Shown: positions 1 to 9,145, counted from the first letter of the stretch. The stretch: 53,245 nt of DNA from Peptococcaceae bacterium (GCA_900756555.1 CAAEKP010000073.1:1-53245); one strand, 5' to 3'. Notes: generated from the letters alone by a model not told the origin. Program-made: numbers and translations.

Positions 1-141
1 ATACCCCATACGGCCAAACGTGCCATCTGCCCCCAACTTCTCCTTGTTGTAGGCAAACACCACTTCCCAGCCCAGCTCATTTTGCAGCAAATTTCCAGCA
101 GCTTCCTGCACCAGTATATTTTCTGAATATTCATAGGCCAT
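1..141 (-). CDS. hsdR: Type I restriction endonuclease R subunit, N-terminal part
   Basis: Only the first 47 codons lie in the window; the gene continues past the left edge. The peptide begins MAYEYSENILVQEAAG and continues with a GWEVVFAYNKE segment, which matches the start of HsdR subunits, just ahead of their PD-(D/E)xK nuclease domain. HsdR is the ATP-dependent translocase and nuclease subunit that acts with HsdM and HsdS. It is the last gene of a minus-strand operon, 41 nt after the HEPN-type gene. HsdR needs the methylase/specificity core to bind DNA, so an intact hsdR beside a broken hsdM would be harmless. Family assignment rests on the short N-terminus and the hsdM/hsdS context. Confidence 0.8.
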   Translation of the reverse strand, partial: MAYEYSENILVQEAAGNLLQNELGWEVVFAYNKEKLGADGTFGRMGY

Positions 142-182
142 TGTAGATCACCAACCTTGCTTGATTTTGTAGTAGATAAAAA

Positions 183-2114
183 TTACGATTTTTCTTGCAA
201 CTCTTTCAAACAAAATTCTTCATTTATTTTTATTATAATCAACACCATTATTTTAAGCAATTCTATATAGTTAGCTTTATTATCTTCTTCCTTCACTGAA
301 TGTGTTGCATGACTATATTTATTACGCAAATCATAACCATTACTAAATTGGGCTTTATTAAGCATATAATTTAAATAATCTTGTTCATTTCTTGCAAATA
401 AACTTGCTTCACATTCTAGATCTTCAGATTTTATCCATTCTTCAAGGATATGGGCGTATTTTTTATAGTATAACAAACACACTACATCAAACGAATACAA
501 TTCATACAATATATAAGCTTTATCTTCGTCTAGATTCAATACCCCATTATCATCACAATCTACAATATTAAATTCTATAAGGGGCTGAATGTCACGTTTC
601 TGAAAATCAACTAAGTTGTTTAGGCATACAGTTTCTGATCTAATTCTTTCAAAAAAAGAATTATACGATACTTCTGTTTGTACATTAAAAGAAATCGTAC
701 TCTGATCTGAAAAAAGTAGAAGTATTATTAACTTTATCTTTTCACTCTTTGCATATATATACTTTTGCTTTTGCAAACTAGGTAGATTTTTAAAAATAAT
801 ATGTTCTGAAGACATTTCAAATAATTCCCTATCTATCATCCCTTCTGTACAATATAATCTATATTGTTTTAACACCCCATCCATCTCGGTTACAATTTGT
901 CTGCATTTTTCTAAAACAGTTATATCCTTCGACGGTGCATTATAAATAAAACCTTCTGCATTAAATTCCATCGGCAAGTATGTTTCAAAAAACCATTTGA
1001 AAATTGCTTCTAATTGAATGTTTAGCTGATTCAGTTCTTCATTATATCCTAGCATTTGCGTTGCATATATTAATGACTTAAGCCTAAACTTTATTCCAAA
1101 AGAATATGCTTTCTCTCCTTGTACGCCAGTAATAGCTTCTATGGCACTCATTTCTGATTGCAACGATACAAACATACTTCTCATCGTACTATCTGTATAA
1201 CCAAATAGATAAATAAAATTATTTAACAATGTGGGATAATCAGTATTTTCTTTTAGCCATCTACGACTATAAGATAAAGCAACACCATGTTCATCATATT
1301 GTTCTAATAATATATCTTCTTGATCATCGCTGAATTTAACACTAACTTCAAATTCAAAACTGCTATTATTGGCAAAATACTGTTCTATAAAAGCTTGATA
1401 TTTTTTCTTGGCTTTTAAGCGTGTACTGTCACTAAGTTTAAAGTCTTCCATACTCTGTGATTCATAAATTAATTTCAAATAATTAGTGCTAACTTTTTCT
1501 GATTCAATATAATCTAATAATATCTTTTCTTTTTGTACAATACTTAGTTCTTTAGGAATATAAATTTCGTTATGAGAATATTTATCTTTAACCAAATAAA
1601 CCTCTATTAATATCTCTGCGGTTTTTTCATTTGAAATAAATTTATTCGATATTTCTTTACCATAATAGTCAACTATATTCTTCTGATATAATACTGCTTT
1701 CAAAAAAAATTCATCTTCACTTATCACTTTAGCAAATATATCTTTACTAATATGTTTATAAATTTTATTATTTGAAAACACGGCCCAAAAATCAACTATA
1801 TACTTTCTACATACTTGCCCTAAAATACTTGCAATATTCTCATCACAAATAGCAGAAAAATACCTTCCAACAATAGTCGGAATCTTTTTACAAATATTTT
1901 GATATTGAGAATATTGTTGTTCAGTCCAAGATAATAGTTTCGAACCACTATCTAATAACAATTTTATATTATGCAATTCTAATATATAATTGATGCTACT
2001 AACATGCTCTGCTGATGAAAAATTATCTAGGATTTTAGCTGATTTTTCTAAAAAAAAACCTATACTTAAATCATTCGAACCATAATATTTGACACCATCA
2101 TATTCAGTTTTCAT
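183..2114 (-). CDS. Unrecognised 643-residue protein with C-terminal HEPN-type RNase signature
   Basis: I do not recognise the family of the first ~570 residues. They are largely helical, AT-rich in coding and carry no ATPase or helicase motif that I can see. Near the end, residues 597-602 read RNKYSH, which fits the R-x4-H catalytic signature of HEPN ribonucleases. It is followed by a hydrophobic helix (about 617-630), as in the four-helix HEPN fold. HEPN RNases cleave tRNA, rRNA or mRNA in toxin-antitoxin, abortive-infection and RM-linked systems (PrrC and RloC carry HEPN domains). The start is supported by a GGAGGTGA ribosome site 5 nt upstream. The gene sits between a small membrane protein and hsdR inside a type I RM operon, so an RNA-cleaving defence role is a reasonable inference, not a demonstrated function. 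Confidence 0.7.
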   Translation of the reverse strand: MKTEYDGVKYYGSNDLSIGFFLEKSAKILDNFSSAEHVSSINYILELHNIKLLLDSGSKLLSWTEQQYSQYQNICKKIPTIVGRYFSAICDENIASILGQVCRKYIVDFWAVFSNNKIYKHISKDIFAKVISEDEFFLKAVLYQKNIVDYYGKEISNKFISNEKTAEILIEVYLVKDKYSHNEIYIPKELSIVQKEKILLDYIESEKVSTNYLKLIYESQSMEDFKLSDSTRLKAKKKYQAFIEQYFANNSSFEFEVSVKFSDDQEDILLEQYDEHGVALSYSRRWLKENTDYPTLLNNFIYLFGYTDSTMRSMFVSLQSEMSAIEAITGVQGEKAYSFGIKFRLKSLIYATQMLGYNEELNQLNIQLEAIFKWFFETYLPMEFNAEGFIYNAPSKDITVLEKCRQIVTEMDGVLKQYRLYCTEGMIDRELFEMSSEHIIFKNLPSLQKQKYIYAKSEKIKLIILLLFSDQSTISFNVQTEVSYNSFFERIRSETVCLNNLVDFQKRDIQPLIEFNIVDCDDNGVLNLDEDKAYILYELYSFDVVCLLYYKKYAHILEEWIKSEDLECEASLFARNEQDYLNYMLNKAQFSNGYDLRNKYSHATHSVKEEDNKANYIELLKIMVLIIIKINEEFCLKELQEKS

Positions 2115-2178
2115 CTTGTCACCTCCGATTCTCTATAACTTCTACTAGCCTTTATAAGTACAGATTAGTTAGGTTAAA

Positions 2179-2790
2179 CTATTTTAATAAAATCCAATCT
2201 TCATCTATTTCAAAATGTTTATTCTGCCAACAATCTGGTATCTCTTTCGCATTAAAAGACTTTAGATTATTTCTTTCATCATGGTAACAAATTTCTACTC
2301 TATTGAATCTATTAGCTTCGACTTCGTCTTTTCTAATAGTCCACATATATTCACATTCTTGACGCTGAATACTTCTAGGTGGCAGGACAAATGAGTAAGA
2401 ACCCTTCTCCGTTCCAAAATAATAGTTTTGTTCCTCTATTTCATTTGCTCTTCTTGTCTTGGTTTGTACTCGACTCAATTTTGGCATATTTATTACTTGC
2501 TTATCACCATTATATAAAACTACACTAACATCTCGAATTACTCTTGTTGTATTCGAGGTATTTTGAAATTCAAACATAACTGGAACAACAAAAGATATTC
2601 TCTCTCCTGCATTTTCTTCAAATCCCCAACTTAAAGGATTTGGACCCTTCTTACAGGTAAATCGATAAAAAATATTTAGTTTTCCTCTTTTATCAATTGC
2701 CCGTTCAGCAATCATTGTTAAAATAGTTACAAGAAAGCCAATCCCTGCACCTATAACTAATAAAGCAACTTCGTTCCAGTTAATTTCCAT
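2179..2790 (-). CDS. Small membrane-anchored protein of unknown function
   Basis: 203 residues from the ATG at 2790, which has a TGGAG site just upstream; a TTG four codons earlier is a less likely start. Residues about 6-28 form one hydrophobic transmembrane helix rich in Gly, Ile and Leu, followed by a basic stretch (ERAIDKRGK). By the positive-inside rule the remaining ~165 residues are probably cytoplasmic. The soluble part looks beta-rich (alternating hydrophobic strands, for example around SFVVPVMFEFQN) and may form a beta-sandwich, but I recognise no family. It lies 64 nt upstream of the HEPN-type gene and downstream of the AIPR gene, in the same AT-rich stretch and the same direction. 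It may be a partner or sensor for the HEPN protein (inference). Confidence 0.65.
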   Translation of the reverse strand: MEINWNEVALLVIGAGIGFLVTILTMIAERAIDKRGKLNIFYRFTCKKGPNPLSWGFEENAGERISFVVPVMFEFQNTSNTTRVIRDVSVVLYNGDKQVINMPKLSRVQTKTRRANEIEEQNYYFGTEKGSYSFVLPPRSIQRQECEYMWTIRKDEVEANRFNRVEICYHDERNNLKSFNAKEIPDCWQNKHFEIDEDWILLK

Positions 2791-2913
2791 GTTATGCTCC
2801 AATTTTTTTATAGCAAGTAAGTGTTATTTTTCAGTCAATTCACCTTATAGCACCCTTCCAGTTACGCTTGAATATTCATAGAGTACTGCTAATTACCAAT
2901 CTTGTTTGATTGC

Positions 2914-3447
2914 CTAAAACCCTAAAAGGACATCAATTTCATTTATAAATGTTGAACTTTTAGCAACTCGTCCATCTCCACCTAATGCCTTATACCTCTC
3001 GAAAACTAATTTCTTCATTTCATCTATCATATCCATAGTTATTTGTTCTACATCAAAACCTTTAAAATCAGAAAATTTTATTTCTTTCTTGTTCATTGAT
3101 TTAGCAATAACACCATATAAAACATAAAACATGATATCATTTCGCTCTGTTGGGGACATAGTAGAATCGGCCTTCAATCTATGTTGCACCTTCTTACCTA
3201 ACAACGCTATTTTATAATATGTTTCTAAATCTTTATTTTGTTCATATAAATAGCTGTATGTTTTATCGTCTGTTAATAATGTAGACGGTCTTGCACGGGC
3301 AAAGTCAGGTTTACGCAAAATTACACTTATCAAACATTGCGCTAAAAATGATACACCTATTATATCTACGGGCTTTTTCTTTTGATTTTTATAATAATTC
3401 TTACGTCTGTCATAATATAAACCACGATTTTTAAAATAAATCTCTAT
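2914..3447 (-). pseudogene. AIPR-family protein, C-terminal segment beyond an in-frame stop
   Basis: This is the same reading frame as the AIPR N-terminal segment upstream, separated from it only by a TAA at 3448-3450. The frame stays open right after that stop. It reads a conserved AIPR-type block (YDRRKNYYKN, then a ...SFLAQCLISVILRKPDFARARPS region), continues for 177 residues and ends in ...DVLLGF. If translated separately it could only start well inside, at the ATG ending at 3333, which has no clear ribosome site. The C-terminal part of AIPR proteins is helical and of unknown role. I read this as the downstream half of a single gene of about 572 codons recently interrupted by a nonsense mutation. 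Confidence 0.75.
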
Positions 3448-3450
3448 TTA
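3448..3450 (-). other. In-frame TAA interrupting the AIPR gene
   Basis: Seen directly: the frame reads ...VTDTIHL, TAA, IEIYFKNRGLYYDRRKNYY... with no shift of frame on either side. A single change (plus-strand G to A at 3450) would turn CAA (Gln) into TAA. This could be a true nonsense mutation, a sequencing error or, less likely, a readthrough site. Confidence 0.85.
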
Positions 3451-4632
3451 TAAATGAATAGTGTCAGTTACTCTTAATGATGATTTCGGAATATTCGTTT
3501 GATTATTTGTCGCAAAAATTATATTATCTCTCGATTCTTCATCCTCAGGAACAATAAACCTAACAAGAATATTTCTACTTTCACTATCTAATAGCAAAGG
3601 ATTATCTGAAAAATGTTTATATATTTCTGTCGATGTTTGCAATCCATTCACTATTTCTGGATCAACTAACACTAATTCTTTCGTTGGTAAAGGCATTATC
3701 TTGGATGCCAATATTGTAACCCCATTGTTTAACCACCAAAAATCTTCTTTGGTATTATTGGCAAGAGTTTCTCCAATACTTGTATTAACTGCATTCGGGC
3801 CTTGGTAATCACGAACATTAGCTTTAAAAAAATTCCTACGTAAAGAACCATCATCATTTGTTATGAAACGATAATATGTAGCTAAATTAACAAGTGCTAC
3901 ATAATCAGCAGTTCTTCCTAATGCTATTGGACGATCAGCTAATTCTAGATTTATGCTAATCTCACTATCCGTATTATATAATTCCATAAGTCTATCAGCA
4001 TCTACAAAAATAACATCCACTGATGCAGTTGGATATATTTTCTTAATTATATCTTTTAGTTCGTTTGCTTGTTGCTCAACATTTGGATGTAACTCAGAAG
4101 CAAGAGTAACATAATAATACTGTATTTGAATTTTCACCTGACTGCGAACTAATCTAGTCACTGCTTCTCTAAAAATTCTAAACCCTTCGCGTGTCGCTTC
4201 ATTATAACGACTAGAAAATGAATCTAAATTATTAACTATATTTAACATATTCTCCGAAGCCGTTTTCCATTTCATTATGGCATCTTCTTTAAACGATGCC
4301 GTGTTTTTGGCCTGAATTATTGTCAAGTTTAAAATTGTACCTTTTGCTGCAGTTAGTGTGTTTAATTGATCTGAAGTTATCAGTTCCCCATTTAGGAAAA
4401 CAAATATTCCATCACAACCACCATCATTACCATCACCAACTAAACCACTATCTATTTCATCATCACTCAAATTATAGTTTTTTAAAACTTGCGCAGCAGA
4501 AAAATATTCAAAATACGCTGCTTCGTCAGTATAGGTCGCTGATTCATCAAATTCCTGTTGTATGCACTCTTTCATTAATACTTGATTATTTGTTAATATT
4601 TTTTTGCCATCTTTACACCTCAATTTCTCCAT
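3448..4632 (-). pseudogene. AIPR-family (abortive phage infection) protein, N-terminal 394 residues, truncated by a nonsense codon
   Basis: AIPR proteins are linked to abortive phage infection and RM loci. The N-terminal region has the family's nuclease-like pattern: an acidic motif NDGGCD (Asp70, Asp74) followed by a beta strand ending in Q107-A-K109. This is consistent with a PD-(D/E)xK fold of the D...QxK type. The conserved core NGLQTSTEIYKHF and TNNQTNIPKSSLR is present near the end. Reading then hits TAA (3448-3450) where relatives would continue; a Gln codon CAA differs from it by one base. The gene overlaps the end of hsdS by 20 nt, so it is translationally coupled to the RM operon. 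A later start at Met20 is possible. Family call is confident; function is inferred from the family. Confidence 0.8.
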
Positions 4633-5773
4633 TCATTAACTTAGGTAATAAATACTCTCGTGTTTGTTGCAAAGTTATAGTTTGCTTTTCTAATTTTCCA
4701 ATTTCAATAAAAATCTTCTCTGTGAATTGATTAAAGATCCTTAATATATCACTTGGGGGTAGAAGTAACTCTAGTGCATTAATATCCCTAGCATATACAT
4801 GTGGTTGAGCCGCACCTTTTTGCAGGCTAGTTATTTTCTCTTTATTTTCCTTCAAAAAGCAATATATATAATATAAATTTTCTGTTACATTTATATCTGC
4901 AAACGAACAATCTGATGCCCATATAGAGGTATAATACATTCTCGTATATCCCGCATTAGCACCAGAAGCACTAATCGTAATAACCGGCGCTACAGTATTA
5001 GCAATATTGTGATAGTACGCAGGTTCCAAACCACCTGCAACAACCGGAATTATCCCTTCTTTTACTTGATTTTTTGTAATCGTTTTTCCTCGCTTAAAAT
5101 TAGCAAGTTTATCTAATAAACCATATTCCCACCCTTCTGGCACGCCATCTACTATTTTCGTGTTTTCATAGCCAGGAAAGTGTAAATCAACAAACCATTC
5201 TTTATAAAGACGTTGCGCAGCTTCTTCCAGCAGTTTGATCTGTTTCTGATTATTTTCAATTAAATCATCATAGGCGGAAAGAATATCAACAATACGTTTC
5301 TGAGTTTCAACAGGTGGTATTGTTATTTCTAATAATTTAATTCCAGCTATAGGCACTGCTTTTTGTGCTGTTCCTTTTGCTATTGCATTAACTTTTTCTC
5401 TGCCTTCATAAGATAAAAACCAGTAATATAAATACTTCGGAAGTAATGTGTCTTTGAAATCTTTCATCCAAGTAAGATTTCCATCCGCAAAATAAAATTT
5501 ATCTATAGGCCGATATAAATATGGTATACCAATCGTACCTCTTGTCGTAACCAATAAATCATTAGCTTGGGGAACCCCAAATTTTTTAGAAACTTCGTTA
5601 TAGAAATCTTCACGGATATGGTCACAATCTGTTATTTCTTCACCTTTACATTTTTGTATAATCTCTTTTGAGCAATAAAACGGGATGCCATCTTTAGATC
5701 GTTCAGACAAATGAAATCTCTTGCTTGACGTTACAACACAATGCTCTCCTATTGTTGTTTTTTCCCACTTCAT
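4613..5773 (-). CDS. hsdS: Type I restriction-modification specificity subunit
   Basis: HsdS chooses the bipartite DNA target for the HsdM/HsdR complex. The 386 residues show the two-repeat layout. Target recognition domain 1 spans about 1-152. A conserved spacer helix covers about 153-198 (PPVETQKRIVDILSAYDD, then the basic/amphipathic QRLYKEWF). Target recognition domain 2 spans about 210-352, beginning after the typical VPEGWE. A C-terminal helix covers about 355-386 (REYLLPKLMNGEI). Length is normal for the family. Its ATG overlaps the hsdM stop by 4 nt (translational coupling), and its end overlaps the AIPR gene. No lesion is visible in the gene. TRD1 and TRD2 differ, so the target would be asymmetric; it cannot be predicted from sequence by eye. 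Confidence 0.95.
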   Translation of the reverse strand: MKWEKTTIGEHCVVTSSKRFHLSERSKDGIPFYCSKEIIQKCKGEEITDCDHIREDFYNEVSKKFGVPQANDLLVTTRGTIGIPYLYRPIDKFYFADGNLTWMKDFKDTLLPKYLYYWFLSYEGREKVNAIAKGTAQKAVPIAGIKLLEITIPPVETQKRIVDILSAYDDLIENNQKQIKLLEEAAQRLYKEWFVDLHFPGYENTKIVDGVPEGWEYGLLDKLANFKRGKTITKNQVKEGIIPVVAGGLEPAYYHNIANTVAPVITISASGANAGYTRMYYTSIWASDCSFADINVTENLYYIYCFLKENKEKITSLQKGAAQPHVYARDINALELLLPPSDILRIFNQFTEKIFIEIGKLEKQTITLQQTREYLLPKLMNGEIEV

Positions 5774-7146
5774 AATCCCATCTCCCTCAAATTCTTAGAG
5801 ATGGTATCCATCAATACATTGGATTCTGCCTGCAACGCTAACAATTCCTGATGGATTTCTTTCATGCGTTCGGTAAAGTCCACGCCATCATCTTCTACAG
5901 GAGCTACGCCCACATAAGCGCCCGGTGTCAGGGAATAGTTTTTATCGGCAATTTCATCCAGACTAGCAACTTTACATAAGCCCGGAATATCTGCATACAC
6001 GCCTTCTGCAAATTTACTGTAGAGCCAATCAGCTTCTTTGGCTACGGTAATAATTTCCTCAATCCAAGCTAATTTTTCATCCCAAGTTTGGGTTGTTTTC
6101 TTTTTCGTCTTGCGGTCTGCGGCATCAATCTCTGCTTTGGCAGTTGCACGCTGTTCCTGCAGATAGTCCTGCAAGGCTATTACAATATCAGCAAAGGATT
6201 TCTCATTGTGCAAACATTCTGTCAGCTTTTTATCCTGCCCTTCGTTAGCATAATTCTGAAATGCTTGTCGATATTCGGCTAACAAGTGGCGGTACTTGTC
6301 CACTTCTCCGCGATATAACCACACAATGGCGTTCAGATTTTTTAACTGCCATTCACTCCACTCGTTCAGAGTACGGTCAACCACGGTAAAATAATTGCGG
6401 GCATCAATAAACAATACTTTATCTCGCAAATGTTCTGCTTTGCCTTTATCATAAAACCACAGAGAACATGGCAAACTTCTGGTATAAAAGAAGTTATTAC
6501 CCACACTGACCATGCAATCCACATGACCGGTCTGCACCAATTTTTCGCGAATATCTCTGTCTTTGCCAGAACTATCGGTAGCAGAAGCAGCCATAACAAA
6601 ACCAGCACGCCCCTGTTCATTCAGATACGCATAGAAGTAGGAAACCCACAAATAATTGGCATTGCTGAACTCTTTGGCTTTGTTGACACCACTCAAACCA
6701 AATGGTAAACGGCCAGCACTTTCCGCTGTTTCTGCTTTTACTTTGCCCACATTAAACGGCGGATTTGCCATCACATAGTCGCATTTACCAACCAAATTGT
6801 GGGCATCGTAATAAAAGGTATTGGCTTCGTCACCGGATTTTATCATCCCATTCAATCCATGCACTGCCATATTCATCAAGCAAAGTTTAGCGTTATATTC
6901 CACTTTTTCCTGCCCATAAAAAGTCATCGCAGAATTAGCAGCCATACCAGCATCATGTACAAAATCACCAGTCTGCACAAACATCCCACCGCTGCCACAA
7001 GCAGGGTCTAACAATATCCCTCTTTTTGGTTCCAGAACGTTAACAATCATCTTTACCAGTGATTTAGGCGTAAAGAATACACCATCATCCTGCGCGATGT
7101 TCTTGGCAAATTTGTTTAAGAAGTATTCATAAATACGGCCAATCAC
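5770..7146 (-). pseudogene. hsdM: Type I DNA methyltransferase subunit, C-terminal fragment of a frameshifted gene
   Basis: This carries the catalytic part of HsdM, an adenine-N6 methyltransferase. The AdoMet-binding motif DPACGSGG is at residues 47-54 and the catalytic motif NPPF at 128-131 of this segment, with FFTP before them. The normal helical N-terminal HsdM domain is missing here but is encoded immediately upstream in another frame. The segment can only begin at a GTG at 7144-7146 that overlaps the stop of the upstream fragment. Together the two make a full HsdM of about 620 residues, so I read this as one gene broken by loss of a single base. Restart at the overlapping GTG might give a two-piece enzyme (inference). 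Confidence 0.85.
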
Positions 7147-7637
7147 ATCGCCGCCACTTTATCCAAGGCACTGTTGTTAAAAATACGCAGCAATTCACCC
7201 AACAATTCATTGGAAAACATGGTGTATTCTTTTGGCAAAACACCAACCAGTTGCGGGCTTTCTTTTTCAATTAAGTCCATGGCATTGTTGACAGCTTCAC
7301 CTAAACTGTTGATTCGCTCACCATTTAAGTTGTATAACTCAATAGTAGAAACATCTTCCGGCAAGGTCACTAAAAATTCATACCGTGCCGCTTCTGGCAA
7401 GAAGATAGCACTTTTTTCTGTAAAATCACCCGGTTCTACAGGCAAAACCCGCCCATTTCGTTTAGGACGATCTTTCAAAATGTCTTCCTCCACCAGTTTA
7501 AAACGTCCATAGGCATAGCGTAAAAAAATCAAGCCAAGCACTGGCATACAATATTGATTAGAAGTCAGTTTAGAACCCTGCCGCAGTAAGTCAGCCGATT
7601 CCCATAACTCCGCTTCCATTTTTTTTATGTTAATCAT
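7143..7637 (-). pseudogene. hsdM: Type I DNA methyltransferase subunit, N-terminal fragment of a frameshifted gene
   Basis: This encodes the HsdM N-terminal helical domain: MEAELWESADLLRQGSKL, then YCMPVLGLIFLRYAYGRF and LLRIFNNSALDKV. It then runs out of frame into AAM and stop. In relatives the text would continue ...DKVGGDVIGRIYEYF. Adding one G to the GTGGCGG at 7151-7157 restores exactly that. The start ATG at 7635-7637 has GGGAG about 8 nt upstream. It is the first gene of the RM operon, so the lesion lies at the head of the transcript. Whether it is a real mutation or an error in a short G run cannot be told from one sequence. Confidence 0.85.
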
Positions 7638-8420
7638 CTTTCAATCTCCCTGTTGTAAAATCTAGTTTAAAATGCAATATCTCAAGTAGTGATAAAACAG
7701 CTACAATATTTTCATTTCATACCTAACATTATAACAACATTGCCGTTTTTTGTCGAATAGTTCTATCGATAAAAATTGTGCAATATTACATTGGTGCAAC
7801 CCGTTGATTCGGCAAAATTCTGAATAAACGATATTACCACCATACCGCCTGTTATCTTTGCCAAAATTCTGAATTGGGATGGTCAACAGCGCAGATTGTT
7901 TCAGCTGAGGTGGACGAAGTCCAAACCGAGGGAAACAATCCAGCTGGTGTCCAGAACACTGAAGGATAGGCAAAGGATAACAGGCAGCAATGTACCATGG
8001 TGTCATTACAATAATATTGTAGCAATCGGCAGGATAATACAGAAAGATGATGCCCAACGAAGTTCTGCTTGAGTATTCTCTTATGATTGCTAATATATTT
8101 CTATGGACAATTATAAATATTTTGTATGCGTTTTTTCTCGTTTTTCAGTTATACCGCAAGGAAAACAGCGCACCGTTTACGCGCAGAAAAGCGTATTTCA
8201 CTGCACGCCAATGAGCAAATGGCAGCAGGCAGCAAATTAATCAGCGCAGATAGCGTGGATTTTAGTTTGCGATTTAAGTTAGCGTTATAAAACAAACATT
8301 TGTGTATACGCAAGTATGCGGTCACGCGCACGCGCATAACATTTTTATGTTTACTAACTCAACTTTCCTAGCAGGAAAAACACTTGTAACGGCTAATTTA
8401 TCGAGCGAATTTCTTAATAA
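7638..8420. other. Gene-free stretch upstream of the RM operon
   Basis: About 780 bases with no convincing gene. Open frames on either strand are short, lack ribosome sites and show no family I recognise. The left part should hold the hsdM promoter, but no clear -35/-10 pair stands out. Around 7886-7938 there is a nested inverted repeat (arms GATTGTTTC and GAAACAATC enclosing GGACGAAGTCC) that could fold as RNA. The motif CAAAATTCTGAAT occurs twice (about 7813 and 7862). The region 8150-8340 is GC-rich with clusters of GCGCACGCGC type. I read it as eroded mobile DNA, but that is an inference. Confidence 0.4.
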
Positions 8421-9035
8421 AATTCGTATATTGGCATAAAAATAGCTCCTAAATTTTGGTATAATAAGTTCACCACAAACCAAAGAAACTTTAAAACTAT
8501 TAAAGGAACATCCGAACGATATCGGTGGATTCAATCACACACAACTTTTGATTATATAAAACTAAAGGAATCCCAATTTTATGCTCTCCACTTTCGCGCA
8601 GTGAGAGTTTTAATTTCAGAGGGGGTATATGAAACTATATATACAAATCTTGACAAAGAAATGTTTCCGCCTGAAATGATTAAAGTTTTGTATCATATGC
8701 GGTGGGGAATAGAAATTTCTTTCCGTGACCTCAAATATCCAGCTGGATTGATAATCTTGCATAGCAAGAAAAAAGATTTTATGCTCCAAGAAATATTTGC
8801 TAAACTGATTATGTATAACTACGCATCTCTTATTGCAAGAGAAGAATCTGTTCCAGATGGAAAACAAGTCAATTTTTCTGTTGCTGTGGATATATGTCGT
8901 CAATTTTTCAAAAATAAACTTTCTGCAAGCTGTAGGATGGAACTTATAAAAAAACATCTTTCACCAATAAGACCTGGGCGACAATTTGAACGATATAAAC
9001 GTCAACTTGCACTCGTAAGCTTCCAGTATAGGTAA
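8421..9035 (+). pseudogene. IS4-family transposase, C-terminal remnant
   Basis: An open frame without an ATG runs from just after two in-frame stops (8415-8420) to the stop at 9035. It contains YHMRWGIEISFRDLK, which fits the IS4 family Y-(2)-R-(3)-E-(6)-K signature around the third catalytic acid exactly. Upstream in the same frame are YRWIQSHTTFDYI and FRAVRVLISEGVYETIYTNL, typical of the segment before it. About the first half of a normal transposase, with the first two catalytic aspartates, is missing. The remnant marks the outer border of the RM island. It cannot be active by itself. Confidence 0.8.
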
Positions 9036-9051
9036 TGTTAAATTTATAGAT

Positions 9052-9100
9052 GCAACACAAATACAGATGCCCAAATTAGGCATCTGTATTTGTGTTGCAC
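9052..9100. repeat. Perfect 21-bp inverted repeat with 7-nt loop
   Basis: Left arm 9052-9072 (begins TGCAACACAAATACAG) and right arm 9080-9100 are exact reverse complements, with loop CAAATTA. It sits 17 nt after the transposase remnant. A strong hairpin, but no T run follows on either strand, so it is not a typical intrinsic terminator. It may be an insertion-element end or a relic of one. Confidence 0.8.
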
Positions 9101-9145
9101 ATTTTAATGTGCTATTTCTTCAATAATCATATTCTTGTCAAAAAC

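Noticed and set aside
4296..4730. 144-codon open frame on the plus strand
   Set aside because: Antisense to hsdS/AIPR coding, His-rich by chance, no ribosome site.
7701..8057. 118-codon open frame on the minus strand upstream of hsdM
   Set aside because: No recognised family, no ribosome site, and a competing open frame on the other strand in the same decayed DNA.
8149..8534. Short minus-strand frames over the transposase border
   Set aside because: Antisense to a recognised transposase remnant and without start signals.
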